DNA of 42,423 nt from a virus. A model generated the notes under the pieces. That model was not told the DNA's origin and did not search any database. It saw only the letters and a program-made list of their open reading frames with translations. How positions within the stretch are numbered: position 1 is the stretch's first letter; each line of letters opens with the position of its first letter. The stretch spans positions 1-42,423 of IMG/VR virus record IMGVR_UViG_3300044971_000587; one strand, given 5' to 3'. Below, one piece after another: positions 7,978 through 17,679 of this stretch. The translations under genes were made by a program, and so were the position numbers.

Positions 7978-10900
7978 TTATACTGGTGTGGATACGTTAG
8001 TTGACCAATCTACTTCTGCATACACATTTAATTTTTCAGGCTGATAGACTAAGCCTTCTCCATCATCAACAATTATTTTATTTGTGCCTGTATACGTTTT
8101 ATAAATATCTGATGGATTAATTCCATAGAACTCTGATGATCCTATTACTAACATACCGTCCCAGGTAAAGTTATTGAACCAGAACTGCCAGTCATTTGTC
8201 GTAATGCCGTCTGTTAATACCTTAAACCATGGCCTAAATGTTCTACTTTCAACTTCCTGTAGGCTGTTTGCTTGATAATATGCAATATTATTAAATAATA
8301 TCGGACCAGTCAAATTTATGCTTCCAAGATATGAATTATAGACAAGAGAAGTTAAAAATGATATACCTATTGAAGACCACGCTTTAAGAGATAAAACTGG
8401 TTCTTTTACTAAAATTCCATTTAAATAAAATCCAACACCATTGTATGGAACACCGTTCTGATTTAAAACAAACACCCTACCTCTATTTAAGTCTTCACTG
8501 TTTGCCTGTAAGTAAAATTTTAAAGTTCCATCTTTATGATTAATTTCAAAAATCTCTGTTGCTGTTGCTGGAAATGCGTCTTGATCATACTTTAACCACA
8601 ACTGCATAGCACTTACCTTATATTCTGTTGCTAACTCCCTGTTAATCGGCAGATTTATTCCACGATTTTCTAAAATGTTAATTTCACCACGAACCTCAAT
8701 TCCAGATGTTTTCGTTAAATGTAGGTATGGGGTGCTTTCTTTATATATACTAAAAGGATTTTTAGACTTATAATCAAAATAAATACCATTCTTTTTATAT
8801 GGAAACAGGTCTACTCCAAATCTGGTTCCTATGGGATTAAAAGAGTTATCATTAAATGCCTGAGATGCCAACTGTAACTTATTTAATAAAATCGGCTTAG
8901 TTAAAACTCCACGACTATTGAACTCAAGGCTGTAGACAATTGCAAGTTGATTAAAGTCTACCGACTTAATTGGATAAATTAATGTATTATTCAAAACTTC
9001 AAATCTAGTTGTTTCCCAATTTTCATAATTATTTAAGTCAAGCACTTTATGCTCATCTGGCGCTTCTTCATTAGCAAAAAGATTGGGGTTATTTGCACCA
9101 TCGGCAACATATTGAAATGTTACATAACTTTTTATCTGTGCACCATCTGTATTGTAATAATAAGAAGATGCCCCAGACTCTTGTTCTAAAGTAGTTGTTG
9201 TTGGATACCCTAAATTAAACTGTAAAAAATCTATTTCATAAAACTCTTGATTGTTACTATTTTTTACAAACTGAGCAAAATAAGAAAGTGGAAGGTAGTC
9301 TTGCCAGGATCCAGCAACACCTATGTCTAAGAAATATTTTTCATAAGCCTCTGATGGAAGTATAGTGTAACTAGAAGTATGGTTGATCAACTCTTGACCC
9401 TTATCTATTTCAATAAATCCGTTGATGTCAACATAATCTGTTATTTTTGTAGAATTTAATGTTGTAGATAATCCTACAGAATAAAGCCTTCCAGTAAATG
9501 TAAACTCTCCAGAATCTTCTCCACACACATACATTTTTAACGAACTTTGATTTCCAAAAAATGAATTTACGTTGCTGCCAAATTTTTCTGACATTTTTTT
9601 TATATTAAATCCAACTGAAAAAAGACTGTTGGCAGAAATGGCGCTAGAAGTAAAAAGTAACTGGGTAACTCCATTATAGGTTAAAGAATATTTAATTAAA
9701 TTTCCATCTTTAAAAATTGTAAAGTAGTTATTATTTAAAGGGTTGTATATTTTAAATAATATTTCATCTGATGCTAAGTTGTGCGAACTAAACACTCCAT
9801 AGCAACTTTCAACTTCGCTTGGCAATAAGTTAAATGTTGAAAAATTTATGTATGACTCAACAGAATTCCAAGTGTTGTTAGGTCTAAATGATAAAAACTT
9901 ATTATTAATAACAGGCCCAGACTCATTATCTTGTGCATCTTTGTTGTCGTCGTATAAATCTTGTAATGTTTTAGTGCCTAAAAATATTTCTGGCAAATTA
10001 TAATCTGGAGTTCTTAAACTTGTTTGAGTAGTTGTTAAATTGTCAAAACTGCCTTGATCCCAGCCAGCAAAATCTGGATAATTGTAATTAGCGGTATAGT
10101 CTGCAAATGAATAATCTATAAAAGCGGTGGTTCCGCCATAAGACGAATTAATTCCTTCTGCAGAAATAACCCCTTGACCATAAACCCATCTACGTTTTGC
10201 AACTGTAATTGGAACTTGGTAAGAATATATAGCAACACAATCAAGTTCAAATGGATATACGTTGCTGCTTGCATAAAAGCCTAGCCAGTCTTGACTATTT
10301 CCGCTGTTGTCAAGTTCTTCTGGAAAAATTAAACTAGCGGTATCTAAAGATAATGATAAAACTTCTTCACCATTAACTAACAAAGATGCAGAATTTTTAA
10401 TTAAACGAATATGAATAAGCATTGGTCTAAACCATTCGCCTACAAAGTGCGATGCAAATTGATCTCCAACAACTAATGTTAAAAATCCATCTTCAACATA
10501 TAACCCATCCTCTGAGGATATTGGGCCAAATACTTTAAATGGTGTAGATGTATTTGCTGCTATTCTTGCCCAAAATTCAATAGTGTAGTCGTTGTATTGT
10601 CCTTTTTTATTTAAAAATCCTTTTCCTGGAATAATCAAAGATGCATCAGTGTTTGGTTCTAATCGTGTTACTCCGCTGGCACCATAAACTAATGGAATGC
10701 CAGTATTTTTACATTTTAACCCACCCTCAGTAATATAGTATCCAGAATCTTCTGCTATTCCGTATGCTTCTGCTTTTACCGCATTGTATCCGCCATAAAT
10801 ACTTATATCTGAAGGAACTTCAATTTCTGTTATTCCGTTTAAAGAATAAGTGTTAAACTCTTCATTCCATTGCCCCAAGGTAATACCATTAACATAAAAT

Positions 10901-11442
10901 TCATTATCTTCAGAAGTTACTGATCCTTCAAAAACTTTAATCTTAAAAACAATCCTTAGTTGTGCAGAAACATTTGGTATTTCAAAAGTTTCAGAAATAA
11001 ATCCCCATTTTTGATAAAGAGTTGTTGTAAAAGTTTTTAAATTTTGAACTATCAATGACGTGTCTGGATCAGTGTACTCGTACCCTATTGACACTGTTTG
11101 TAAAAATAAACTATTTGAATAAAAATAAGATCCGACAGTAAAAGTTCCAAGATCTTCAAAAGTATTAAGGTTAAGTATGTTTGGACTAATAACTGATGCT
11201 TCAAGCGTTTCTGATAAAGGTACGTCAACCCTAATTCTTGATAAATGACTATCTACAAAAGGTTTGTTTATATCTGCAGCAGAGGCTGCAAGAGCAGCAT
11301 TTGTTGGTGTCCAGAAAGTTGCAAGATTGCGTTGGGCTTCAGATATTAAACTCTTATAATCAAGTTTGTCGTCTAAGGCCCACAAGACTACTGGATGCTC
11401 AGAATATATTTTTTCTGCATATAAATTTGATGGGGTAGACAT
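7978..11442 (-). CDS. Large tail/minor structural protein with LamG-like lectin folds
   Basis: A 1154-residue protein. Its N-terminus (NLYAEKIYSEHPVVLWALDD) resembles the anchor of large actinophage minor tail proteins. Residues about 260-410 look like a concanavalin/LamG jelly roll (YTIEFWARIAANTSTPFKVF, WLGFYASSNVYPFELDCVAI), and a second similar module occurs near 520-660; further beta-rich modules follow. Such proteins bind surface glycans. It starts with AGGAG five bases upstream and has its own TATAAT. It occupies the place before the portal where terminase is usually found. Confidence 0.65.
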   Translation of the reverse strand: MSTPSNLYAEKIYSEHPVVLWALDDKLDYKSLISEAQRNLATFWTPTNAALAASAADINKPFVDSHLSRIRVDVPLSETLEASVISPNILNLNTFEDLGTFTVGSYFYSNSLFLQTVSIGYEYTDPDTSLIVQNLKTFTTTLYQKWGFISETFEIPNVSAQLRIVFKIKVFEGSVTSEDNEFYVNGITLGQWNEEFNTYSLNGITEIEVPSDISIYGGYNAVKAEAYGIAEDSGYYITEGGLKCKNTGIPLVYGASGVTRLEPNTDASLIIPGKGFLNKKGQYNDYTIEFWARIAANTSTPFKVFGPISSEDGLYVEDGFLTLVVGDQFASHFVGEWFRPMLIHIRLIKNSASLLVNGEEVLSLSLDTASLIFPEELDNSGNSQDWLGFYASSNVYPFELDCVAIYSYQVPITVAKRRWVYGQGVISAEGINSSYGGTTAFIDYSFADYTANYNYPDFAGWDQGSFDNLTTTQTSLRTPDYNLPEIFLGTKTLQDLYDDNKDAQDNESGPVINNKFLSFRPNNTWNSVESYINFSTFNLLPSEVESCYGVFSSHNLASDEILFKIYNPLNNNYFTIFKDGNLIKYSLTYNGVTQLLFTSSAISANSLFSVGFNIKKMSEKFGSNVNSFFGNQSSLKMYVCGEDSGEFTFTGRLYSVGLSTTLNSTKITDYVDINGFIEIDKGQELINHTSSYTILPSEAYEKYFLDIGVAGSWQDYLPLSYFAQFVKNSNNQEFYEIDFLQFNLGYPTTTTLEQESGASSYYYNTDGAQIKSYVTFQYVADGANNPNLFANEEAPDEHKVLDLNNYENWETTRFEVLNNTLIYPIKSVDFNQLAIVYSLEFNSRGVLTKPILLNKLQLASQAFNDNSFNPIGTRFGVDLFPYKKNGIYFDYKSKNPFSIYKESTPYLHLTKTSGIEVRGEINILENRGINLPINRELATEYKVSAMQLWLKYDQDAFPATATEIFEINHKDGTLKFYLQANSEDLNRGRVFVLNQNGVPYNGVGFYLNGILVKEPVLSLKAWSSIGISFLTSLVYNSYLGSINLTGPILFNNIAYYQANSLQEVESRTFRPWFKVLTDGITTNDWQFWFNNFTWDGMLVIGSSEFYGINPSDIYKTYTGTNKIIVDDGEGLVYQPEKLNVYAEVDWSTNVSTPV

Positions 11443-11459
11443 ATTTCTCCTATCCCCTT

Positions 11460-11465
11460 ATTATA
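11460..11465 (-). promoter_or_regulatory. Promoter -10 TGCTATAAT
   Basis: TGCTATAAT (extended -10) lies 17 nt upstream of the large tail gene, leaving a short leader that contains the AGGAG ribosome site. Confidence 0.5.
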
Positions 11466-11477
11466 GCAGGACGAAAA

Positions 11478-13508
11478 TTAATATAGTTTAATTTCGCAAG
11501 CGTCTGTTGAACAATACCTTTCAGACTCTGCATCAAGATTATCCTTACCATCATAAATAGCAGACCAATCAATTTTACCAATTTTACCAACATAAGAGTT
11601 ATATTCTTCTCTTGTGATGTTTGTGTATGGCTGTTGTGGATAAGTCTTGTTACCCATAGGTAAAAATGAAACTGCCTTTAGTTGACCTTCATGCATGTGT
11701 AATGCTGGGGCAATGTGCTTGGTCTCAGACTCTTTGTCAAATGATAAGGTTACCGATACTCCATTATCAGACCAATACTTTTGAGCAGTAGCAGCCAAAC
11801 CAATTTTTTCAAAAAGACTTACATCTTTTTCAGATCTTGGATGTCCAGACGCTACTGGAAAATATACTACTGATGTGTTTGCAGATACTAGGTCTGCTTC
11901 AATTTTATACCCTGCTGCTTTAAATAAATGAAGCATTGGATCTGTATTTCCAAACCTAATAGCACGAAGATAGAATGCTCCTCCAGGACCCCAATGAACT
12001 CCAGGAGTTGCACCAGAAAGCAAAGATACAGAGCCAGAAGGTTTGACGGTAGTTACACGAATTGATTCACGTACACATAGCCATTCTGAGTATGAGTGAT
12101 CGTATGAACGAATCTTTTTATACCCTTCGTCCATCCATTCACGAATTATTGGCATGCCTTTTGTATCTGCAAATGACGCAATGCCAGTTAGCGATGTTCC
12201 AATACGACGGTTACGTTGCATAATTCCATTTGTGGTTTGCCAATGTGTTGGCATTAATGTAACAGTCTTTCCATACAAATATGCAAACTTTAACGTACGA
12301 AGAAAATCTTCTTTATCTTCATGACGGTTTAAGTGAACCTCTACCAGTGTACATAGTTCATAACTTTCTAAGGGTTGTTCGGCGCAAGGGTTAAATCCCA
12401 TAACACGAGAATCTTTATGGTCTGGAGCATCCGCTAATCTTCCATAATCTCTAGCAACGTCTAACCAAATAAATCCTGGCTCACCATTATCTGCAATTAA
12501 GTCAACATAGTCTTCATATTTTGTTCCAACCTCTGCAGCGATAGAATTATTAGACATCCAAGCCCATCCTGGATTTTCTGAATCAAATGAGTTTCTATCT
12601 GGAAAAGCCTCTGCATTTTTTAAATTAATAAAATCTTTATCTTCTGGTAGTCCTAAAGCCAAGGTAGCAGAACGACGAACATTTCCAGAAACAACACACG
12701 TACCAATAAGGTTTACAATGTCTACTATTGCACGAGAATCAAGTATTTCTCCTGCTCTACCGCCAATTACCCTGTCTATCTTACTATGTAGTGCAATGAG
12801 TGGTTCTGGACCGCTAGCAACCCCTCCAAAGCCTTTTATAGGGGCACCTAGTGGACGGATAAGGTCATAATTAAACTTCTGTATAGCCTGATTGGGGCGC
12901 AGGTATGAGTTTAAAAGCATTCTTACTGAGTCAACCCAACCCTCACGAGTATCTGGAATATCCCATACATTTTCTGGTTCTGTTGGAGAATAGATTGACA
13001 TTTCTTTGTCTTGACCAAGGGTATCAAACCCCACTCCAATACCCAACATTAAAGCATCCATAACCCAAGCAAATAGTGCTCCTGGATCATTACGATCAAT
13101 ATCACGAGTAGAAACCATAGCGCAATTCTGAAGAGAGGCAGAGTTACGTTTTTCCATAGTCATTGGAGTTCCAAATGCCCAAAGTCCTCTACCTGGCGGA
13201 GTCCATTTTAATTCAAACATTCTTTGAAAGGCTTCTTGAGCAGACTTTTGAGCCTTATTATCATTCCATGGAAGTCTATTGTCTTTAGCGTGGTTTTTTT
13301 GTACAGAGTACATTCCTTCAATTACTCGCTTGCAAACCTCATGCCATCTTTCTTTAGTTCCATTATCTTTCATCCTAGAGTATGTACGTATAAAGGTAAT
13401 CTCTCCTAAAGAGTTTGACCCAGCATCTGAAAAGCCAAATGGGGCTGGTGCCTCAATATATTTATTTACAAACTCATCTGACAAACGAAAAGAAAAAATA
13501 TCTGACAT
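11478..13508 (-). CDS. nrdJ: Adenosylcobalamin-dependent ribonucleoside-triphosphate reductase (class II)
   Basis: 676 residues, close to the monomeric Lactobacillus leichmannii-type RTPR (739). The key residues are present with family spacing: Cys129 (LQNCAMVS) and Cys386 (YELCTLVE) as the redox pair, the finger-loop NPCAEQPLES with thiyl Cys375 and Glu377, and the C-terminal pair Cys666/Cys671 in CSTDACEIKLY. It reduces ribonucleotides to deoxyribonucleotides using coenzyme B12, needing no oxygen and no second subunit, to feed phage DNA synthesis. Unusually, it sits among tail genes, isolated by its own promoter/dyad and an upstream terminator. Confidence 0.93.
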   Translation of the reverse strand: MSDIFSFRLSDEFVNKYIEAPAPFGFSDAGSNSLGEITFIRTYSRMKDNGTKERWHEVCKRVIEGMYSVQKNHAKDNRLPWNDNKAQKSAQEAFQRMFELKWTPPGRGLWAFGTPMTMEKRNSASLQNCAMVSTRDIDRNDPGALFAWVMDALMLGIGVGFDTLGQDKEMSIYSPTEPENVWDIPDTREGWVDSVRMLLNSYLRPNQAIQKFNYDLIRPLGAPIKGFGGVASGPEPLIALHSKIDRVIGGRAGEILDSRAIVDIVNLIGTCVVSGNVRRSATLALGLPEDKDFINLKNAEAFPDRNSFDSENPGWAWMSNNSIAAEVGTKYEDYVDLIADNGEPGFIWLDVARDYGRLADAPDHKDSRVMGFNPCAEQPLESYELCTLVEVHLNRHEDKEDFLRTLKFAYLYGKTVTLMPTHWQTTNGIMQRNRRIGTSLTGIASFADTKGMPIIREWMDEGYKKIRSYDHSYSEWLCVRESIRVTTVKPSGSVSLLSGATPGVHWGPGGAFYLRAIRFGNTDPMLHLFKAAGYKIEADLVSANTSVVYFPVASGHPRSEKDVSLFEKIGLAATAQKYWSDNGVSVTLSFDKESETKHIAPALHMHEGQLKAVSFLPMGNKTYPQQPYTNITREEYNSYVGKIGKIDWSAIYDGKDNLDAESERYCSTDACEIKLY

Positions 13509-13541
13509 TTATGTTCCAACTTTCTATTAAAATACTATAAG

Positions 13542-13574
13542 TACTTTGTAAAATTCAAAGTAGTGTTAAGTATA
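13542..13574 (-). promoter_or_regulatory. nrdJ promoter and operator-like dyad
   Basis: A perfect inverted repeat TACTTTG-7 nt-CAAAGTA (13542-13562) lies just downstream of an extended -10 (TGATATACT on the minus strand, TATACT at 13569-13574). It would fall at the start of the nrdJ leader. The dyad may be an operator or a leader hairpin. It does not match the NrdR box as I know it. Confidence 0.45.
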
Positions 13575-13582
13575 TCATAGAA

Positions 13583-13616
13583 TTAAAAAGAAAAACACGC
13601 TTGTTTAAGGCGTGTT
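13583..13616 (-). terminator. Rho-independent terminator after the fibre operon
   Basis: On the minus strand AACACGC / GCGTGTT form a 7-bp stem (13594-13616) followed by TTTCTTTTT. It separates the fibre genes from nrdJ. Confidence 0.8.
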
Positions 13617-13647
13617 AATCTTTAGTTAAGGGTTAGTGCTTTGTATT

Positions 13648-14937
13648 TTAGTAAGCACCCATAATTATGATTGCTTCGTCTACTCCTGCTGCAGGTGTTG
13701 ACCAAGATAAAATTGCAGAGCCATCTGTTGTTAAAACCTGATTAGCAGTTCCATCTGTTGAAGGAAGTGTCCATACCTTATTTGCTGCAACAGTTTCTGG
13801 AGATTTAAAACCAACATAGTGACTTGAGTCTGTATCTGCAAGTCTAAGTTCTGCTGTAGCATTAAGAGTAAATGATGTTGTTGCTACCGCACTTCCTAAT
13901 GTTTTATTAGTAAGGGTTTCTGAAACATCTTTAAGCAAAGTGCCATTCATATGATATGACTTGCCTGAAGCAAGATTAATATGTTCTGATGAAGTCCAAG
14001 CGTCTGTAGCGTCTACCCAGTTAAAGGTTTTATCAGTTGTTCCTTTTAATGTTATACCGCCACCATCTGCAGTTGCGTCTGCTGGTTCTGTAGTGTCTCC
14101 AAGAACAATGTTTTTATCTTCAACAACAAGGTTCGTTGAATTAATATTTGTTGTTGTTCCATTAACTGTTAAGTTACCAGAAAGAGTTAAATCTGTTCCA
14201 GATACCGCCCCAGTAAATGTTGCTCCTGAAAGATTTGCTTTTAGATTAAGTTCTGTTTGAGTTGCAGTTGAGACTGGTTTATTTGCATCTGTTGTATTAT
14301 CAACATTTGCAAGACCAACGTCTGTTTTTGTAATTCCAGTAGGTGTATTGATTACTGGAGAAGTTAAAGTTTTGTTTGTAAGTGTTTCTGTTTTTGAAGC
14401 AGTTGACTTATCGTCTAGTTGGGTTTGAATTGCTGAAGTAACACCATTAAGGTATCCAATTTCGGTATCAGACACATCTGTAACACGAGCCTGAATTGTT
14501 GTGGTGTCTACTGCCAAAGTTAGTGTGTTTGCGCCATCGTTATAAGTCTTTGTTATACCTGTACCCGCAGTTAGTGCAGAATCAATAGCATCTTGTGAAA
14601 GTTCTGAAATATCAGATGTTAGGGCTACTGTGCCTGTTGCATCTGGAAAAGTAATTGTACGGTCAGCAGTTGGGTCTGTTATTGCAAGAGTTGTCTCAAA
14701 ATCATTTGCGGTAGCGCCTTCAAAAGTAATGCTTGAACCAAAAGCAGGGTTAACGGTAGAGTTAACATCAGAGAAGTAGTCTAGGCTTGTCCAGTTATTT
14801 ACACCATCACCAATTTTAAATTTATTTGTGTCTGATTCCCAACCCATTTCGCCAGCATTTAATACTGGTCCTGCTCCTCCGTTTGTAGAGATCCACTGCG
14901 CTGCAGTTCCTCTACGCTGTTGCATTCTGGTTGCCAT
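13648..14937 (-). CDS. Tail fibre protein with repeat modules
   Basis: 429 residues. The N-terminus (QQRRGTAAQWISTNGGAGPV followed by LNAGEMGWESDTNKFKIGDG) is the beta-prism start found in many phage fibres, including the major tropism determinant type. Then come modules shared with the 15451-17211 gene: FEGATANDFETTL with TITFPDATGTVALT (about 71-106), TLTNKTLTSPVINTPTGITK, and a GGGITLKGTTDKTFNWVDAT block. It is probably a trimeric fibre or receptor-binding component. A GGGAGT ribosome site and TATAAT precede it; a terminator follows. Confidence 0.72.
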   Translation of the reverse strand: MATRMQQRRGTAAQWISTNGGAGPVLNAGEMGWESDTNKFKIGDGVNNWTSLDYFSDVNSTVNPAFGSSITFEGATANDFETTLAITDPTADRTITFPDATGTVALTSDISELSQDAIDSALTAGTGITKTYNDGANTLTLAVDTTTIQARVTDVSDTEIGYLNGVTSAIQTQLDDKSTASKTETLTNKTLTSPVINTPTGITKTDVGLANVDNTTDANKPVSTATQTELNLKANLSGATFTGAVSGTDLTLSGNLTVNGTTTNINSTNLVVEDKNIVLGDTTEPADATADGGGITLKGTTDKTFNWVDATDAWTSSEHINLASGKSYHMNGTLLKDVSETLTNKTLGSAVATTSFTLNATAELRLADTDSSHYVGFKSPETVAANKVWTLPSTDGTANQVLTTDGSAILSWSTPAAGVDEAIIIMGAY

Positions 14938-14959
14938 GTTACTCCCTATACTTAGTTAT

Positions 14960-14965
14960 ATTATA
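14960..14965 (-). promoter_or_regulatory. TATAAT box before fibre gene
   Basis: The minus strand reads CTGTTATAATATAAC 22 nt upstream of the fibre start, with the ribosome site GGGAGT between them. Confidence 0.4.
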
Positions 14966-14973
14966 ACAGATAA

Positions 14974-15432
14974 TTAATTAAAATTATCTGTTGCTATCCC
15001 GCCGTCATACGTTGCTTCAAATTCTGTAGTGTTATAAAGTCCAGCACTTACAAGAACTCCAGGTTCATAATAAAACCCAGCATCAATAAATCTACTTACA
15101 ACCAATCCAGTTCCATCAATTGATGTGTCATGAATATGGTCTTGTAGCGTTTCTGCATCTTCAAGTGTTGCAATAGCAATCCATTGACTACTATAATAAA
15201 CGTGAACACGCTGTGTTACTGTGTCAAACCATAAATCTCCATTATCTGGAGAAACTGGCTGTGTTTCACTAACTGGAATTGTTGGTGAACTTACTGCATT
15301 GTCTACATAAAGTTTTGTTGCTGCATGTGCGTTTTCAGTAGGAGTGGCAACTGTAACAGTTCCTCCAAAAGTACCGCCATCGGCTACTGCAATGCCGTGC
15401 TTTACTCTAAAGTCTCTATTAGTAGTTGCCAC
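14974..15432 (-). CDS. Short tail-fibre protein
   Basis: 152 residues. The N-terminus (MATTNRDFRVKHGIAVADGG) matches the start of the next upstream gene (MATVTKDFRVKAGLVVEGS), so both probably attach to the same partner. A middle segment (NGDLWFDTVTQRVHVYYSSQ) is the NGDLWFD fibre motif common in phage tail proteins. Likely a paralogous short fibre or a linker in the fibre network. Its start lies 18 nt after the preceding stop. Confidence 0.62.
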   Translation of the reverse strand: MATTNRDFRVKHGIAVADGGTFGGTVTVATPTENAHAATKLYVDNAVSSPTIPVSETQPVSPDNGDLWFDTVTQRVHVYYSSQWIAIATLEDAETLQDHIHDTSIDGTGLVVSRFIDAGFYYEPGVLVSAGLYNTTEFEATYDGGIATDNFN

Positions 15433-15450
15433 TTCCGACCTCTATTCTAG

Positions 15451-17211
15451 TTATGCTTCAATATAAATTTTGTGTACTTTAACAGCGGTATCTGCTGATG
15501 CACCAGTTACCTGAAGAAGAACGTTTCCACCACTGTAAACAGCGTTAGTTGTTCCTAGTTCAGTGTTACTGATTACATCTGCATACTCTGTTAAGTAAAC
15601 GTTGTTTGATCCATCAACTGTTACAAGAACTTCAATTACTTCAATATCTGTACCCTTTTTCATCTGCACGATATATTTAGCACTTGAGTATGTTGTTGCT
15701 GACCAAGAGTCAATTGTTGTTGCTGAGGCTGAAGCGGTAGCAAGAGCAGAACCCATAAGAGCATCTGGAAGAGCAATGCTTGTAGCAGTTGCTGCACCAA
15801 GTACTGGAGTAACAAGAGTTGGTGTATTAGCAAATACTAGAGCACCAGTTCCTGTTTCATCAGAGATAACTCCTGCAAGTTGTTCTGAAGTTGTTGCTGC
15901 GAATACACCTAAGTTGTTTGTTGTATATGCACCATTTGTTACTGTTGCAGCATTTCCTGTGTATTCTGTTGCTGATAGAACTTGAGTTCCAGCAACTTTT
16001 AATACCTTGCCAGAAGCAAGATCTAAGTGCTCAGAAGATGTCCATGAATCAGTTGCATCTACCCAGTTAAAAGTCTTGTCTGTAGCACCCTTAAGAGTAA
16101 GACCACCACCGTCTGCTCCTGCGTCTGTTGGAGATGTTACTGCACCAAGAATAAGGTTCTTATCATCAATTGTGATTTCTGTTGAGTTAATTGTAGTTGT
16201 TGTACCGTTAACTGTTAGGTCCCCTGAAAGAACCAAAGATGTACCAGTTGCAGCACCAATGTTTGGTGTTACAAGTGTTGGGGTATCAGCAAAAACAAGT
16301 GCTCCAGTACCAGTCTCATCAGAGATTACTGTACGAAGTTCTGATGAAGTTGTTGCAGCAAAAACATCTAACTTGTTATTTGTAAGAGCAACAGTACCTG
16401 TTGCATCTGGCAAAGTGATAGTCTTGTCTGAGGTTGGATCTGTAACTGTAAGCGTTGTTTCAAAATCATTTGCTGTAGCACCTTCAAACACAATTCCATT
16501 GCCGTCTACTGCTGGTGATGTAAGTGTTTTATTTGTAAGAGTCTGTGCATCGCTTGTTCCAACGATATTACCAGTTACACCGTGAGTTGATGTAAGTCCT
16601 GCGTGAGTTGAAACATATCCTGAAGCAGTTGATTCTGCTGCAGTTTGTGCTGATGCTGCTGCACCAAATGCATCAAAAGTATTTGCTGTTACAGAAATTG
16701 CTCCAGTACTGTCTGTGTATGTAAGACCAGTTCCGACCGCATTACCTACTGCGTCTTGTGCTCTTTCATCAGTGAAGTAAAGGTTTGTACCTTCCTCAAT
16801 AACTGTTGTTGAAATTGCATCTATTGCAGATGTAATATCAGCAGTAAGTGCTACAGTTCCTGTTGCATCTGGAAGTGTGATTGTGCGATCTCCAGTTGGG
16901 TCTGTTACTGAAAGAGTTGTTTCAAAATCGTTTGCTGTTGCACCTTCAAATGTAATTGAAGATTCAAAAACACCAACTGCTTGTGGTGCCTTCCAAGCAA
17001 TACCATCTGTTGCATTTGAGTCTGCTGTAAGAATATAATTATCTGTTCCAACGGCAAGACGAGTTACTGCGTCTGCACCAGATGCTACTAGTAAATCACC
17101 TTTGGCGTCTACTAATGCTTCTGTTAATATATCGTGAGAGTTAACGGTAGCAGTTGATCCCTCAACTACAAGTCCCGCTTTTACTCTAAAGTCTTTTGTT
17201 ACTGTTGCCAT
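15451..17211 (-). CDS. Long tail-fibre protein with internal repeats
   Basis: 586 residues with two near-identical blocks of the FEGATANDFETTL ... TLPDATGTVALT type (about 83-118 and 243-280), two FAATTS(S/E)(E/Q)L ... ISDETGTGALVFA blocks and one GGGLTLKGATDKTFNWVDAT block shared with the 13648 gene. Composition is Thr/Ala/Val/Gly-rich, as in trimeric beta-helical fibres. N-terminal MATVTKDFRVKAG likely anchors to the baseplate or tail tip. The repeats could drive recombination between fibre genes. Ribosome site: AAGGAGATAAAAG. Confidence 0.7.
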   Translation of the reverse strand: MATVTKDFRVKAGLVVEGSTATVNSHDILTEALVDAKGDLLVASGADAVTRLAVGTDNYILTADSNATDGIAWKAPQAVGVFESSITFEGATANDFETTLSVTDPTGDRTITLPDATGTVALTADITSAIDAISTTVIEEGTNLYFTDERAQDAVGNAVGTGLTYTDSTGAISVTANTFDAFGAAASAQTAAESTASGYVSTHAGLTSTHGVTGNIVGTSDAQTLTNKTLTSPAVDGNGIVFEGATANDFETTLTVTDPTSDKTITLPDATGTVALTNNKLDVFAATTSSELRTVISDETGTGALVFADTPTLVTPNIGAATGTSLVLSGDLTVNGTTTTINSTEITIDDKNLILGAVTSPTDAGADGGGLTLKGATDKTFNWVDATDSWTSSEHLDLASGKVLKVAGTQVLSATEYTGNAATVTNGAYTTNNLGVFAATTSEQLAGVISDETGTGALVFANTPTLVTPVLGAATATSIALPDALMGSALATASASATTIDSWSATTYSSAKYIVQMKKGTDIEVIEVLVTVDGSNNVYLTEYADVISNTELGTTNAVYSGGNVLLQVTGASADTAVKVHKIYIEA

Positions 17212-17226
17212 CTTTTATCTCCTTGG

Positions 17227-17673
17227 TTAGGCCTTTAATCCCATACGCATATAGCGTAGAGTTATAGGTGTAATTCCCCCAACTGGAACAACAGTTAATG
17301 AAACTGTATCTCCAGCCCGTGAAACAGAGATGGTGCCAATATTCCCATCATTTTCAACTATTCCATATTGACTAACGGATACATCTGTTCCGTCAACTAA
17401 TATAGATAATTCAGTAGCAGAGTATTTGTTTCCTCCACCTGCTACATATTTAAGTGAGATCATATACTTCATTGATCTAAACTCGCTTGCTAAAAAGTTA
17501 TCAAACACTGTTGAGTTTTCAATTCCATTAATTGTTGACTCGTTATTGCCATCTGAACCAAGATCTGTAGACCTAGCAGAAGTGCTGTCAATTAAATCTT
17601 CGTAGTTTGCCTGTGTTGGTCTATCTCCTGTTTCAAACAGGGCCTTAACGTTTGCTGTTGATATCTTTGCCAT
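17227..17673 (-). CDS. Fibre-associated beta-sandwich protein, unknown
   Basis: 148 residues. The N-terminal segment (STANVKALFETGDRPTQANY) reads like phage fibre N-termini that begin with a short helix, followed by beta strands ending LRYMRMGLKA. It lies immediately upstream of the long fibre gene. There is no ribosome site; the start codon lies 6 nt after a TATAAT, pointing to a leaderless mRNA. Exact role unknown. Confidence 0.5.
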   Translation of the reverse strand: MAKISTANVKALFETGDRPTQANYEDLIDSTSARSTDLGSDGNNESTINGIENSTVFDNFLASEFRSMKYMISLKYVAGGGNKYSATELSILVDGTDVSVSQYGIVENDGNIGTISVSRAGDTVSLTVVPVGGITPITLRYMRMGLKA

Positions 17674-17679
17674 AGTGTA

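Noticed and set aside
13508-13647. Cobalamin riboswitch before nrdJ
   Set aside because: The gap is only 139 nt, already holds a terminator, promoter and dyad, and lacks a recognisable B12-box.
15602-16585. Two long plus-strand frames antisense to the long fibre gene
   Set aside because: Repetitive reverse reading of the Thr/Val-rich fibre repeats; overlapped by a well-supported gene.
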